From Halobacillus fulvus (GTDB lineage Bacteria > Bacillota > Bacilli > Bacillales > Halobacillaceae): DNA of 39,531 nucleotides. Where the stretch lies: NCBI GenBank assembly GCA_004078665.1, contig SCFO01000013.1:1-39531 (forward strand), written 5' to 3'. Every line of letters begins with the position of its first letter. The stretch's first letter is position 1. Positions 32,662 to 39,531 of this stretch are shown piece after piece. Position numbers and translations under genes: made by a program. The notes beneath the pieces were generated by a model. That model was not told the DNA's origin. It saw nothing but the letters and a program-made list of their open reading frames with translations, and ran no database searches.

Positions 32662-32715
32662 TGTATTATAATAGCATGTGAATATAGAGAAATCAATGGA
32701 TGTTCAGAGAAATAA

Positions 32716-32753
32716 AAAGAAAAAAAGTGAGGAAATCGGAATTCCCTCACTTT
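32716..32753 (-). terminator. Terminator of gsaB
   Basis: AAAGTGAGG (32724-32732) pairs with CCTCACTTT (32745-32753). The T-run lies on the minus strand. Confidence 0.85.
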
Positions 32754-32765
32754 GACTCATTCTTT

Positions 32766-34052
32766 TTACATTTTGCGGAAGGTTCGTTCTACGGCGGCCA
32801 ATGTATCTTCAATATCTTGATCCGTGTGAGCGGTCGTCAGGAACCAAGCTTCGTATTTGGACGGAGCTAAGTTGATGCCTTCTTCAAGCATCAGCTTAAA
32901 GAATTTGGCGAACTGCTCACCATCCGTGTTTTCTGCCTGCTCGTAATTCTCTACTTTTTCATCCGTAAAGAAAACGGTCAAAGCACCTTTCAAGCGGTTG
33001 ATCGTAATTTGGATATCGTAGGTTTCAGCATGCTCGAGAATTCCTTTTTCCAGTTTTTCACCGAGACGGTCCATTTCGTCATATACGTTTTCTTGCTGCA
33101 GGACTTCAAGGCAGGCGATACCTGCTGACATAGAAGCGGGATTTCCGGCCATTGTTCCTGCCTGATAAGCTGGACCTAAAGGAGCGACCTGTTCCATGAT
33201 ATCTGCGCGGCCGCCATATGCCCCGATTGGAAGACCACCGCCAATGATTTTACCCATCGCCGTCATGTCCGGCTCGATTCCCAATACCTGCTGGGCACTT
33301 CCGTATGTGAAGCGGAACGCAGTGATGACCTCATCGTAAATGACGAGTGCTCCCGCCTCATGCGTCAGCCGGTTTACTTCTTCTAAGAATCCGGGCTTCG
33401 GTTCCACGATTCCAAAGTTCCCGACAATCGGTTCGACGAGGACCCCTGCGATTTCATCTCCGAAATGTTCAAGTGCCTCCTTAAATGGTTCGATGTCATT
33501 GAACGGAACGGTGATGACGTCTTGTGCAATCGATGCCGGAACACCCGCTGAATCAGGAGTTCCTAATGTAGAAGGACCGGAACCGGCAGCTACAAGGACA
33601 AGATCAGAGTGTCCGTGATAGCATCCCGCGAATTTAATGATTTTGTTGCGACCAGTGTAGGCGCGTGCTACTCGAATCGTCGTCATAACGGCTTCTGTAC
33701 CTGAGTTGACGAAACGTACTTTGTCGAGTGAAGGAATCGCATCCTTCAGCATTTTAGCAAAACGGTTCTCGAGCACAGTTGGCGTTCCGTAAAGGACGCC
33801 GTTCTGAGCAGCTTTTGTAATTGCTTCCGTAATATGAGGGTGGGCGTGGCCGGTGATGATTGGTCCGTAAGCCCCTAAGTAATCGATATAACGGTTGCCG
33901 TCGACATCATAAAAATAAGCTCCTTCAGCGCGATCCATGTAGACGGGGGTCCCGCCGCCGACTCCTTTATAAGCGCGTGATGGAGAGTTGACACCTCCGA
34001 CAATATGTTCGGTTGCTTCTTTATAATATTTTTCTGAATTTGTATGATTCAT
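32766..34052 (-). CDS. gsaB: Glutamate-1-semialdehyde 2,1-aminomutase GsaB
   Basis: A 428-residue class III aminotransferase that converts glutamate-1-semialdehyde to 5-aminolevulinate for tetrapyrrole synthesis. The pattern [18 protein letters not shown] is at the N terminus, the PLP lysine is in [17 protein letters not shown], and [17 protein letters not shown] binds the cofactor phosphate. In Bacillus a second copy (hemL) lies in the hem operon; the position next to ygaE makes this the gsaB paralogue. The ATG at 34052 follows GGAGG; a longer frame to 34115 has no such support. Confidence 0.92.
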   Translation of the reverse strand: MNHTNSEKYYKEATEHIVGGVNSPSRAYKGVGGGTPVYMDRAEGAYFYDVDGNRYIDYLGAYGPIITGHAHPHITEAITKAAQNGVLYGTPTVLENRFAKMLKDAIPSLDKVRFVNSGTEAVMTTIRVARAYTGRNKIIKFAGCYHGHSDLVLVAAGSGPSTLGTPDSAGVPASIAQDVITVPFNDIEPFKEALEHFGDEIAGVLVEPIVGNFGIVEPKPGFLEEVNRLTHEAGALVIYDEVITAFRFTYGSAQQVLGIEPDMTAMGKIIGGGLPIGAYGGRADIMEQVAPLGPAYQAGTMAGNPASMSAGIACLEVLQQENVYDEMDRLGEKLEKGILEHAETYDIQITINRLKGALTVFFTDEKVENYEQAENTDGEQFAKFFKLMLEEGINLAPSKYEAWFLTTAHTDQDIEDTLAAVERTFRKM

Positions 34053-34121
34053 TTTTGGCCTCCTGCATGAAGTTTCACTCCATTGTAACATGAGCAGAAG
34101 CTTGTCCGGAATCACGAAGAC

Positions 34122-34155
34122 AAAAAGCCCATCCCCTTTATAAGGAATGAGCTTT
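34122..34155 (-). terminator. Terminator of the yjcZ-like gene
   Basis: On the minus strand, AAAGCTCATTCC pairs over 12 positions (three G-U) with GGGGATGGGCTTT, followed by T5. It is oriented for the leftward yjcZ-like gene. Two further hairpins (GCTCCT/AGGAGC near 34187-34205 and AGAAAGC/GCTTTCT near 34212-34240) lie between. Confidence 0.75.
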
Positions 34156-34246
34156 GCTCCGTTCCACCGTCTTCATAAGGAAAGCGCTCCTGACTAAGAG
34201 GAGCTTCTGTAAGAAAGCTTATCCATATGTGTGGCTTTCTGTCATT

Positions 34247-34333
34247 TTAATAGAAGAAAGCTGCACCGACGATGATTAGAAGGATGAATAGAACGACAAT
34301 CAGCGCAAATCCACCGCCATATCCGTAACCCAT
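34247..34333 (-). CDS. YjcZ-like sporulation micro-protein
   Basis: A 28-residue membrane peptide: a Gly/Tyr start (MGYGYGGG) and a single hydrophobic helix [20 protein letters not shown] running to the end. This is the YjcZ/YosA-type family found in spore formers, often as several tiny genes. AAAGGGGGG lies six bases before the ATG and a terminator follows, so it is a real, free-standing gene in spite of its size. In B. subtilis no such gene lies at this place. Confidence 0.82.
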   Translation of the reverse strand: MGYGYGGGFALIVVLFILLIIVGAAFFY

Positions 34334-34399
34334 GAAAAGCCCCCCTTTCCATTCTTTACTGTATGTTATGCAGGGGAGAGCAATTGGTCTGTGCACCCG

Positions 34400-34435
34400 C
34401 CCGTTCCTCTAAACATCCATCATAAATAGAACGGG
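34400..34435. other. Inverted repeat upstream of the K+ channel gene
   Basis: CCCGTTC (34400-34406) and GAACGGG (34429-34435) are exact inverted repeats 22 bases apart, with no T-run. A regulator site is possible. It lies 40 bases before the channel gene. Confidence 0.3.
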
Positions 34436-34475
34436 ACAGGCATAATTAAAAGTAAACCGGATAAGGAGGAGTCGG

Positions 34476-34874
34476 ATGCTGACGATCATCATCACCACCC
34501 TCAGTCTTGGAATCATTGCGGCCGGACTTCGTCAAATTTTCGTATCATTGGAGTCGGTGCACAAGATATTTTCGTTTCACTTATTTTTATCGGTCCTCCT
34601 TTTATATACGATGATTTTAATCGGATTTGCCATCATCTACTTAGCCCTAGTTGAACGAGGGATACCGGTCTATTCCGAAACGTTTCATGTCGGCCATACC
34701 GATTGGATGCACGAGATGGCAAGGAGCCTTTACTTCAGTGGAGTGACGTTGTTTACGGTCGGGTACGGGGATATGGTACCGGCAGGAATCGGAAGGTGGA
34801 TTGCTCTTGCGGAAGCGATGATTGGTTATGCTCTTCCCGCAGCGCTTGTTGCAAAAGTATGGCAAGCCAAATAA
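34476..34874 (+). CDS. Two-helix potassium channel
   Basis: A 132-residue membrane protein. It has a first hydrophobic segment (residues 2-20), a second (about 34-58), the pore helix and selectivity filter TLFTVGYGDMVP (about 87-98) and a last helix (about 101-125). The TVGYGD filter marks a K+ channel of the ion_trans_2 (KcsA/MthK pore) type. It has no RCK or cytoplasmic sensor domain. It would pass K+ across the cell membrane, relevant for osmotic balance in a halophile. GGAGGAG lies upstream. It is not in the B. subtilis order and looks inserted between gsaB and bcp. Confidence 0.87.
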   Translation: MLTIIITTLSLGIIAAGLRQIFVSLESVHKIFSFHLFLSVLLLYTMILIGFAIIYLALVERGIPVYSETFHVGHTDWMHEMARSLYFSGVTLFTVGYGDMVPAGIGRWIALAEAMIGYALPAALVAKVWQAK

Positions 34875-34952
34875 GTCGAATGCTCAGATTGGAAGTTTTC
34901 CTGAAGATAGGGTACCCTTATAACTAGACATTAATTGAAGGAGGATTCCAAT

Positions 34953-35423
34953 ATGACACTCGAAAAAGGAACACAAGCACCGGACTTCACACTGAAAGCG
35001 AGCAATGGTGAGTCTGTATCCTTATCTGATTATAAAGGGAAAAACGTTGTCCTTTATTTTTATCCGAAAGATATGACACCAGGATGTACAACGGAAGCTT
35101 GCGATTTCCGTGACCATCACGAAAGCTTTGCTGACTTGGATGCGGTCATCCTTGGCGTAAGTCCAGATCCAGTAGAATCCCACAATAAATTCATTGATAA
35201 ACACGATCTTCCTTTCTTGCTTCTTGCCGATGAAGATCACAACGTAGCGGAAGAGTATGGGGTATGGAAACTGAAGAAAAACTTCGGAAAAGAGTATTAT
35301 GGCATTGAGCGCTCCACCTTCATTATTGACAAAGAAGGAAACCTTGCGGAAGAATACCGTAAAGTGAAAGTGAAAGGCCATGTGGAATCTGCCTTGGAAT
35401 ACATTCGTGAAAACCTTCAGTAG
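34953..35423 (+). CDS. bcp: Thiol peroxidase Bcp (YgaF)
   Basis: A 156-residue cytosolic peroxiredoxin that reduces hydrogen and organic peroxides. The peroxidatic cysteine is Cys45 in TPGCTTEAC with the resolving Cys50 five residues on, and the family starts with GTQAPDFTLKASNGE. AAGGAGG lies before the ATG at 34953; an earlier in-frame ATG has no site. Position after gsaB and before perR matches B. subtilis ygaF. No Per box was seen upstream. Confidence 0.92.
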   Translation: MTLEKGTQAPDFTLKASNGESVSLSDYKGKNVVLYFYPKDMTPGCTTEACDFRDHHESFADLDAVILGVSPDPVESHNKFIDKHDLPFLLLADEDHNVAEEYGVWKLKKNFGKEYYGIERSTFIIDKEGNLAEEYRKVKVKGHVESALEYIRENLQ

Positions 35424-35429
35424 CGGAAA

Positions 35430-35464
35430 CCGACCATAGCCTTTTGGGCTATGGTCTTTTATTT
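35430..35464 (+). terminator. Terminator of bcp
   Basis: GACCATAGCC (35432-35441) pairs with GGCTATGGTC (35447-35456), followed by TTTTATTTT. Confidence 0.9.
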
Positions 35465-35484
35465 TGAGGAGAAGAGGTGAAATG

Positions 35485-36438
35485 ATGAAAGTAGTATCTG
35501 CCATCAAAAGGGTGCCGGAAGACTGGAAGCAACGTTTTCAAAACAGGTTCGAAGATATCGAGTTTCAATTTTGTCATGGAATCGAAGAAGCGGAGGAGCC
35601 GCTCAAACAGGCGGATGTTTTTGTTACATATGGAGAAGACTTAACGCCTGAACGTATTCAGACAGCTGAAAACTTAAAGTGGATCATGGTGCTTTCAGCA
35701 GGGATGGATAAAATGCCTTTTGAAAAAATAGAGGAAAAGGGCATTTTGGTGACGAATGTTCGCGGGATCCACGCCCAGCCTATGGCCGAATATGCAATCT
35801 CCATGTTGCTGCAAGTATCAAGACAGGCGAAAACATTGATCGAACAAGAGAAGAACCATGAGTGGAGCCGTCAGCCTGTCATGACAGAGATCAGTGGTCA
35901 AACGATGATCTTACTCGGGACAGGTGCGATCTCCCAAGAGGTGGCCCGCCTAGCCAAAGCGTTTCGTATGAAGACGATCGGGGTATCGAAATCAGGAAAT
36001 CCTAAAGAGTTTTTTGATGAAACGTATCTTGTAGATGATTTGTCGGAAGTGATCGGAGAAGTGGGCTTCATCGTCGCTGCCTTGCCGAGTACTGAAGAGA
36101 CGCGCTATCTTCTGAAGCGTGAGCATTTTGAGAAAATGTCAGACAAAGCGATCTTTTTGAATATGGGACGGGGCGATCTCGTATCTTCCGATGTTATTCT
36201 AGAGGCTGTACGAGACGGACTGATCGCTCATGCCGTGCTCGACGTGTTTGAAACTGAACCCTTACCTGAAAAGCACCCGCTATGGGATGAAGAGAGAGTG
36301 ACCGTAACACCGCATGTTTCTGGAATTTCCCCGCAGTATATGGGACGCGGTTTAGAGATTTTTGAAGAGAACTTGAACGTGTGGATGAGTGGACAAGGTG
36401 AATATCGAAACAAAATCAATCTAAAACGGGGGTATTGA
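35485..36438 (+). CDS. NAD-dependent D-2-hydroxyacid dehydrogenase family protein
   Basis: A 317-residue Rossmann-type enzyme. The cofactor motif is LGTGAISQEVA (Ser in place of the usual final Gly), followed by the catalytic Arg (FLNMGRGDLV), Glu (DVFETEPLP) and His (TPHVSGI) in normal order. It most resembles the GyaR/PdxB-like group acting on glyoxylate or hydroxypyruvate; the substrate is not certain. ATG 35485 has AGAGG seven bases upstream; ATG 35482 is the alternative. The stop overlaps the next gene region, so the two are co-transcribed. Confidence 0.82.
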   Translation: MKVVSAIKRVPEDWKQRFQNRFEDIEFQFCHGIEEAEEPLKQADVFVTYGEDLTPERIQTAENLKWIMVLSAGMDKMPFEKIEEKGILVTNVRGIHAQPMAEYAISMLLQVSRQAKTLIEQEKNHEWSRQPVMTEISGQTMILLGTGAISQEVARLAKAFRMKTIGVSKSGNPKEFFDETYLVDDLSEVIGEVGFIVAALPSTEETRYLLKREHFEKMSDKAIFLNMGRGDLVSSDVILEAVRDGLIAHAVLDVFETEPLPEKHPLWDEERVTVTPHVSGISPQYMGRGLEIFEENLNVWMSGQGEYRNKINLKRGY

Positions 36439-36440
36439 TG

Positions 36441-36998
36441 ATGCGTATCTATACGAGATCAGGAGATAAAGGGCAAACGTCTTTAATTTATGGAAACCGG
36501 GTAGCCAAAAACGATTTGCGAGTCGAAGCGTATGGAACGTGTGATGAGGCGAATTCCGCTATCGGTCTTGCATTGAGCCATTTAAGGAAAGAGGACTGGA
36601 ACGGGAAAGACGCTTTCATGGAAGAAATGCAGAAAATCCAAACGATCCTGTTCCATGTCGGTGCTGAACTCGCGACGCCTAAAGGGAAAGAAGTGCAGTG
36701 GCAATTGAAACAGGAGCACATCGATGCGATGGAGCGTGCCATTGATGAATGGGATCAAGACCTTGCACCGTTAAAGAACTTTATCCTTCCATCTGGACAT
36801 CAGGCTTCTGCGGGATTACACTTGGCCCGTACGGTCGTAAGAAGAGCTGAGCGTACGGCGGTCGGACTTGGGGATGAAATCAATAACCCTTTAGTCATTA
36901 CTTATTTAAACCGTCTATCCGACTTGTTGTTTGTAGCAGCTCGTTACATTAATAAGCATACAGGCGGAACAGAAACTCCTTTAAACCCTGATGTATAA
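36441..36998 (+). CDS. Cob(I)yrinic acid a,c-diamide adenosyltransferase, PduO type
   Basis: A 185-residue helical-bundle enzyme that transfers adenosyl from ATP to cob(I)alamin. It begins with the ATP-binding pattern IYTRSGDKGQTSL and has RTVVRRAERTAVGL and LNRLSDLLFVAARYIN, which bind ATP and corrin. Translation begins at ATG 36441, or 36438, which overlaps the upstream stop. GGGGG lies upstream. No cobalamin riboswitch or cobalamin-dependent enzyme is in the window. The pairing with a hydroxyacid dehydrogenase has no obvious metabolic reason. Confidence 0.88.
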   Translation: MRIYTRSGDKGQTSLIYGNRVAKNDLRVEAYGTCDEANSAIGLALSHLRKEDWNGKDAFMEEMQKIQTILFHVGAELATPKGKEVQWQLKQEHIDAMERAIDEWDQDLAPLKNFILPSGHQASAGLHLARTVVRRAERTAVGLGDEINNPLVITYLNRLSDLLFVAARYINKHTGGTETPLNPDV

Positions 36999-37010
36999 GA
37001 GAGGTTACAA

Positions 37011-37057
37011 TTGACAACAACTTTACAATGGGGTTACACTAATTATAAGGATTCTAA
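37011..37057 (+). promoter_or_regulatory. perR promoter with Per box
   Basis: TTGACA (37011-37016) and TACACT (37035-37040) at 18 bases form a likely promoter. TTATAAG-G-ATTCTAA (37043-37057) matches the Per box TTATAATNATTATAA at 12 of 14 defined positions, directly downstream of the -10, as expected for autoregulation. Confidence 0.65.
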
Positions 37058-37109
37058 TTTAATAATTTTATAAATCAGGAATCAGTTCATGAAAGCGAGG
37101 TGCATGGCC

Positions 37110-37547
37110 GTGTCTGATCATCGACTCCAAGAAGCGATTGATACTTTGAAGGGATCTGGGGTACGAATCACTCCACAGCGTCATGCGGTGCTTGAATACC
37201 TGCTGAATTCCATGACTCACCCAACAGCTGATGAAATCTACAAAGCACTGGAAAAGAAATTTCCAAACATGAGTGTCGCGACGGTTTATAATAACCTGCG
37301 CGTTTTCCGGGAAATCGGGCTCGTTCGCGAACTCACTTATGGCGATTCATCAAGCCGCTTCGATTGTAATACATCTGATCACTATCACATCATTTGCGAA
37401 TCATGCGGTAAAATTGTCGACTTCCATTACCCGAGTCTTAATGAAGTCGAATCATTAGCTGAGCAGGTGACTGGATTTACTGTAAGTCATCATCGCATGG
37501 AAGTGTATGGAACGTGTTCGGATTGCCAAAAAGAAAATACCCACTAA
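37110..37547 (+). CDS. perR: Peroxide-responsive repressor PerR
   Basis: A 145-residue Fur-family dimeric regulator. With GTG at 37110 as start, the numbering equals B. subtilis PerR. The regulatory metal ligands His37, Asp85, His91, His93 and Asp104 and the structural zinc cysteines Cys96, Cys99, Cys136 and Cys139 are all present. Asp104 is what marks PerR among Fur proteins. The recognition helix is [15 protein letters not shown]. Iron-catalysed oxidation of His37/His91 should release DNA. GAGGTG lies about nine bases before the GTG; ATG 37104 is too close to it. It likely represses itself. Confidence 0.94.
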   Translation: MSDHRLQEAIDTLKGSGVRITPQRHAVLEYLLNSMTHPTADEIYKALEKKFPNMSVATVYNNLRVFREIGLVRELTYGDSSSRFDCNTSDHYHIICESCGKIVDFHYPSLNEVESLAEQVTGFTVSHHRMEVYGTCSDCQKENTH

Positions 37548-37575
37548 ACTGAAAGCTCAGGCTTTCAGTTTTTTT
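37547..37575 (+). terminator. Terminator of perR
   Basis: AACTGAAAGC pairs with GCTTTCAGTT around TCAG, followed by seven T. Confidence 0.9.
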
Positions 37576-37609
37576 ATGCACGCATAACTGGATATGAAAC
37601 GTTTACCAT

Positions 37610-37641
37610 AAAAAAAGACCCGCCGTCGAAGGTGGGTCTTT
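37610..37641 (-). terminator. Terminator of ygzB
   Basis: AAAGACCCGCC and GGTGGGTCTTT form a stem (one G-U on the minus strand) with the T-run on the minus strand. Confidence 0.85.
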
Positions 37642-37646
37642 CGAGT

Positions 37647-38024
37647 TTATGATTGCTGCTGTGGATTCTCTTTTTTGTACTTACGAGAATTATACTTTTC
37701 ATCGAATTCTTTACCTTCTAATGACTTGTCCATTGTAAGAGGCTGGTCACAATGCATGCACGCATCGACCCGACCGAGCATTTTCGTCGGTTTTTCACAG
37801 GATGGACAAACGATTTGGATGGTTCTCGTCGACAGCATCCCGATCCAAAAGTAAACGACTGTACTGAGACCGACAAACCCCATTCCAAGAATCATAAATA
37901 AAGCCATTAACCACATGGTGTCTTTAAACAGTAATCCGATGTACATGACACCGATGCCGCCGAAGATCAGCCAGAAAGCAAACGAACGAATCTTGTTGAT
38001 TTTGCTGCTATATTTTAAAGCCAC
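37647..38024 (-). CDS. ygzB: YgzB family membrane protein (UPF0295)
   Basis: A 125-residue membrane protein. It begins [18 protein letters not shown], with two hydrophobic segments (about 13-33 and 38-62) ending in [12 protein letters not shown]-terminal zinc-ribbon-like part has two pairs of cysteines (CPSC near 73 and CMHC near 89), then GKEFDEKYN. Function is unknown. It starts with GTG at 38024, preceded by AAGGGGG. Its place between perR and ygxA is as in B. subtilis. Confidence 0.88.
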   Translation of the reverse strand: MALKYSSKINKIRSFAFWLIFGGIGVMYIGLLFKDTMWLMALFMILGMGFVGLSTVVYFWIGMLSTRTIQIVCPSCEKPTKMLGRVDACMHCDQPLTMDKSLEGKEFDEKYNSRKYKKENPQQQS

Positions 38025-38158
38025 GCTGAATCCCCCTTTACTACTCTACATCGTAGTATAGCACAATTGGCTCCATTAAATATATTTGGAAAAAAGGATT
38101 TTGCTAAAATGTTATAGAATAAACAAGAGAAATGAAATTAAATGTGGGGGACCAAGTA

Positions 38159-39034
38159 ATGGAAGATTTGTTACGTCCGATTTATCAGGAAAGAGCCAGC
38201 CAAAGTAATACTAAAGGAATTTTGATCTTAGAAAAGAATAAGCCGATCAGTCCAGTCACCGATAATTTTGACATCATTCTCTTCATTATCGTAAATGAAC
38301 CAGAAGAAGATTGGTACGTGAAGCATTATGAGTTCGAGAATAAATCTGCAGCTATGCATATCGTAAGTGAAAAGTTATTGACTCACTGGATCGAAACGAG
38401 CTCATACCGTCGAGCGGTTGAATGGCTTATTAATGGATCGATCATTTTCGAACGAAATGAATATGTCACTGATTTGAAAGAACAGCTTCGAACGTTCCCG
38501 CAGGAAACGAGAGATTTGAAAAAAGCCATTGAATTCTCAAAGCTGATTCGTCGTTATACGGAGGCGAAGGATCTGTACGAATCCGAACAGTACCTGGATT
38601 CTTTCAGTCAAATGGTGCGATCCTTACATTACCTGGCGCGTCTCGCGATTATTGAAAAAGGGTTTCATCCTGAGGTAACCGTTTGGAATCAAGTACGAAG
38701 AATCGAACCGGAGATCTATAAGCTTTATCAGGAGTTAATCGAAAGTCATGAGCCGACAGAGAAGAGAATTCAACTGATGATCCTAGCCGTCGACCATTCC
38801 ATTAGTAAACGATCAACTTCCAGTGCCAAGCATCTTATTGAATTGATGAGTAAAAGGGAAGAACCATGGTCATTCGGAGAATTGAAAGTCCATCCAGAAA
38901 TACAAGAGTATATGTTTGATCTCTCCTCTATGATCGAATACCTCGTCGAAAACCATGTGATCAAAGTTGTTCCCCAAGAAACGAAAGGTGTAGGTATCTA
39001 TCATCGCAAATACATGCCTATACAACAGGGATAA
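38159..39034 (+). CDS. ygxA: YgxA, nucleotidyltransferase-like protein
   Basis: A 291-residue cytosolic protein. The N-terminal 110 residues look like an inactive nucleotidyltransferase-like domain (GILILEKNKPISPVTDNFDI), the middle is helical (SQMVRSLHYLARLAIIEKG), and the C-terminal 60 residues look like a winged helix (KVVPQETKGVGIYHRKY). Function is unknown. ATG 38159 has GGGGG upstream, better than the in-frame ATG at 38132. It precedes the rRNA operon, as B. subtilis ygxA precedes rrnD. Confidence 0.82.
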   Translation: MEDLLRPIYQERASQSNTKGILILEKNKPISPVTDNFDIILFIIVNEPEEDWYVKHYEFENKSAAMHIVSEKLLTHWIETSSYRRAVEWLINGSIIFERNEYVTDLKEQLRTFPQETRDLKKAIEFSKLIRRYTEAKDLYESEQYLDSFSQMVRSLHYLARLAIIEKGFHPEVTVWNQVRRIEPEIYKLYQELIESHEPTEKRIQLMILAVDHSISKRSTSSAKHLIELMSKREEPWSFGELKVHPEIQEYMFDLSSMIEYLVENHVIKVVPQETKGVGIYHRKYMPIQQG

Positions 39035-39046
39035 TAAGTACAATAG

Positions 39047-39088
39047 AAAACCTCTTTCTATGCAATTGAAATAGAAGGAGGTTTTTTT
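39047..39088 (+). terminator. Terminator of ygxA
   Basis: AAAACCTCTTTCTAT and ATAGAAGGAGGTTTT pair with one mismatch, followed by TTT. It insulates the rRNA promoters. Confidence 0.88.
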
Positions 39089-39099
39089 GAAGAAAACTA

Positions 39100-39129
39100 T
39101 TGACGCTTCATTTTAAACCGTGCTATATT
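39100..39129 (+). promoter_or_regulatory. rRNA promoter P1
   Basis: TTGACG, 18 bases, TATATT. Just downstream GTCGCATTAAGCGGC can form a short hairpin. Confidence 0.65.
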
Positions 39130-39187
39130 AGTAAGCGTCGCATTAAGCGGCTGGCTTTGAAAGCCGAAAACGTCATGAAAAAAGTTG

Positions 39188-39217
39188 TTGACACAAACAG
39201 CTCAAACATGATAAATT
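39188..39217 (+). promoter_or_regulatory. rRNA promoter P2
   Basis: Consensus TTGACA (39188-39193), 18 bases, TAAATT. AAAAAAGTTGTTGACA (39178-39193) is repeated at P3 with one change. GTCG/CGAC pair in the start region. Confidence 0.65.
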
Positions 39218-39264
39218 ATTAATTGTCGCCGAAAACGACTTAAGAAAATAACTTAAAAAAGTTA

Positions 39265-39293
39265 TTGACATAAGCTGAACGGCGTGATACATT
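39265..39293 (+). promoter_or_regulatory. rRNA promoter P3
   Basis: Consensus TTGACA (39265-39270), 17 bases, TACATT. AAAAAAGTTATTGACA covers 39255-39270. GTCGCTTT and AAAGCGGAC form a hairpin after the start. Confidence 0.7.
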
Positions 39294-39328
39294 ATAAGAG
39301 TCGCTTTTAAAGCGGACGAAACAACATT

Positions 39329-39346
39329 TTGATCTTTGAAAACTGA
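39329..39346 (+). promoter_or_regulatory. rRNA leader boxA-like antitermination element
   Basis: TTGATCTTTGAAAACTGA resembles the boxA-containing stretch common in Bacillus rRNA leaders. A GCACA/TGTGC hairpin (39405-39420) follows before the 16S start, in the area where processing stems are expected. Confidence 0.5.
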
Positions 39347-39440
39347 ACGAACCAACCAGTACGTCAAAACATTTCTTCTATTATATAGAGGAAAAAGAAA
39401 CAACGCACATTCGGTGTGCAAATGAGCTTTTCAAACTACT

Positions 39441-39531
39441 TTTATGGAGAGTTTGATCCTGGCTCAGGACGAACGCTGGCGGCGTGCCTAATACATGCAA
39501 GTCGAGCGCGGGAAGCGAGCTGATCCCTTCG
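39441..39531 (+). rRNA. rrs: 16S ribosomal RNA, 5' end (cut by window)
   Basis: TTTATGGAGAGTTTGATCC opens the gene, followed by the universal GGCTCAGGACGAACGCTGGC and GGCGTGCCTAATACATGCAA. The V1 region (GAGCGCGGGAAGCGAGCTGA) looks like Halobacillus. Only 91 bases are inside the window. As in B. subtilis, ygxA lies directly upstream. Confidence 0.97.

Noticed and set aside
37058-37074. Second Per box downstream of the first
   Set aside because: TTAATAATTTTATAA matches the consensus at only about 11 of 15 positions in an AT-rich stretch; too weak to call.
1-39531. CRISPR array, prophage, insertion sequence or transposase
   Set aside because: No regularly spaced direct repeats and no integrase, transposase or phage protein patterns were seen on either strand.

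Overview
The window looks like chromosomal DNA of a spore-forming, low-to-moderate GC Bacillaceae, most likely Halobacillus or a close halophilic relative. Three things point that way: the first 91 bases of a 16S rRNA at the right edge, the spore genes (sspE, sspK, yteA-like, yjcZ-like), and a backbone that follows the Bacillus subtilis order yfhF-recX-yfhH-sspK-yfhJ-yfhP-mutY-yfhS-sspE-ygaC-ygaD-ygaE-gsaB-bcp-perR-ygzB-ygxA-rrn. The genus is an inference from the 16S fragment and gene order; no database was consulted.

Left part (1-7475). A yrrT-luxS-mccA-mccB operon recycles S-adenosylhomocysteine products to cysteine. It is followed by a yteA-like gene, a Lin0512-family gene and an SsuBCA-type ABC transporter. 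The promoter regions of the cysteine operon and of the transporter share a 15-base word with one mismatch, which suggests a common CymR-type sulfur regulator.

Middle part (7476-16300). It holds a dual-GAF/GGDEF/EAL c-di-GMP protein translationally coupled to a GNAT acetyltransferase, a secreted RsiV-like protein, a second GNAT, a class F sortase with its surface substrate (DUF4397, MPETG signal), an amidohydrolase and yfhF. The second GNAT has the most unusual element of the window. Its roughly 197-nt leader contains a compact tRNA-like fold (D-like arm, anticodon-like arm, perfect T arm) followed by three hairpins. Each hairpin excludes its neighbours, and the last is a terminator that also hides the ribosome binding site.

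Right part (16300-39531). recX is followed by a NIPSNAP-Nudix fusion, a HAD phosphatase, the glucose PTS locus glcT-RAT/terminator-ptsG-ptsH (without ptsI), an SDR gene, the yfhH to yfhS block, a LytE-like endopeptidase with a WalR box, sspE, a large palindromic intergenic repeat, ygaC/ygaD/ygaE, gsaB, a YjcZ-like micro-gene, a small K+ channel, bcp, a 2-hydroxyacid dehydrogenase, a PduO-type adenosyltransferase, perR with a Per box, ygzB and ygxA. Three tandem rRNA promoters with similar start-region hairpins then lead into the 16S gene. Most transcription units end in clear intrinsic terminators, several of them shared by convergent genes. No CRISPR array, transposase, prophage or intact tRNA gene was seen.
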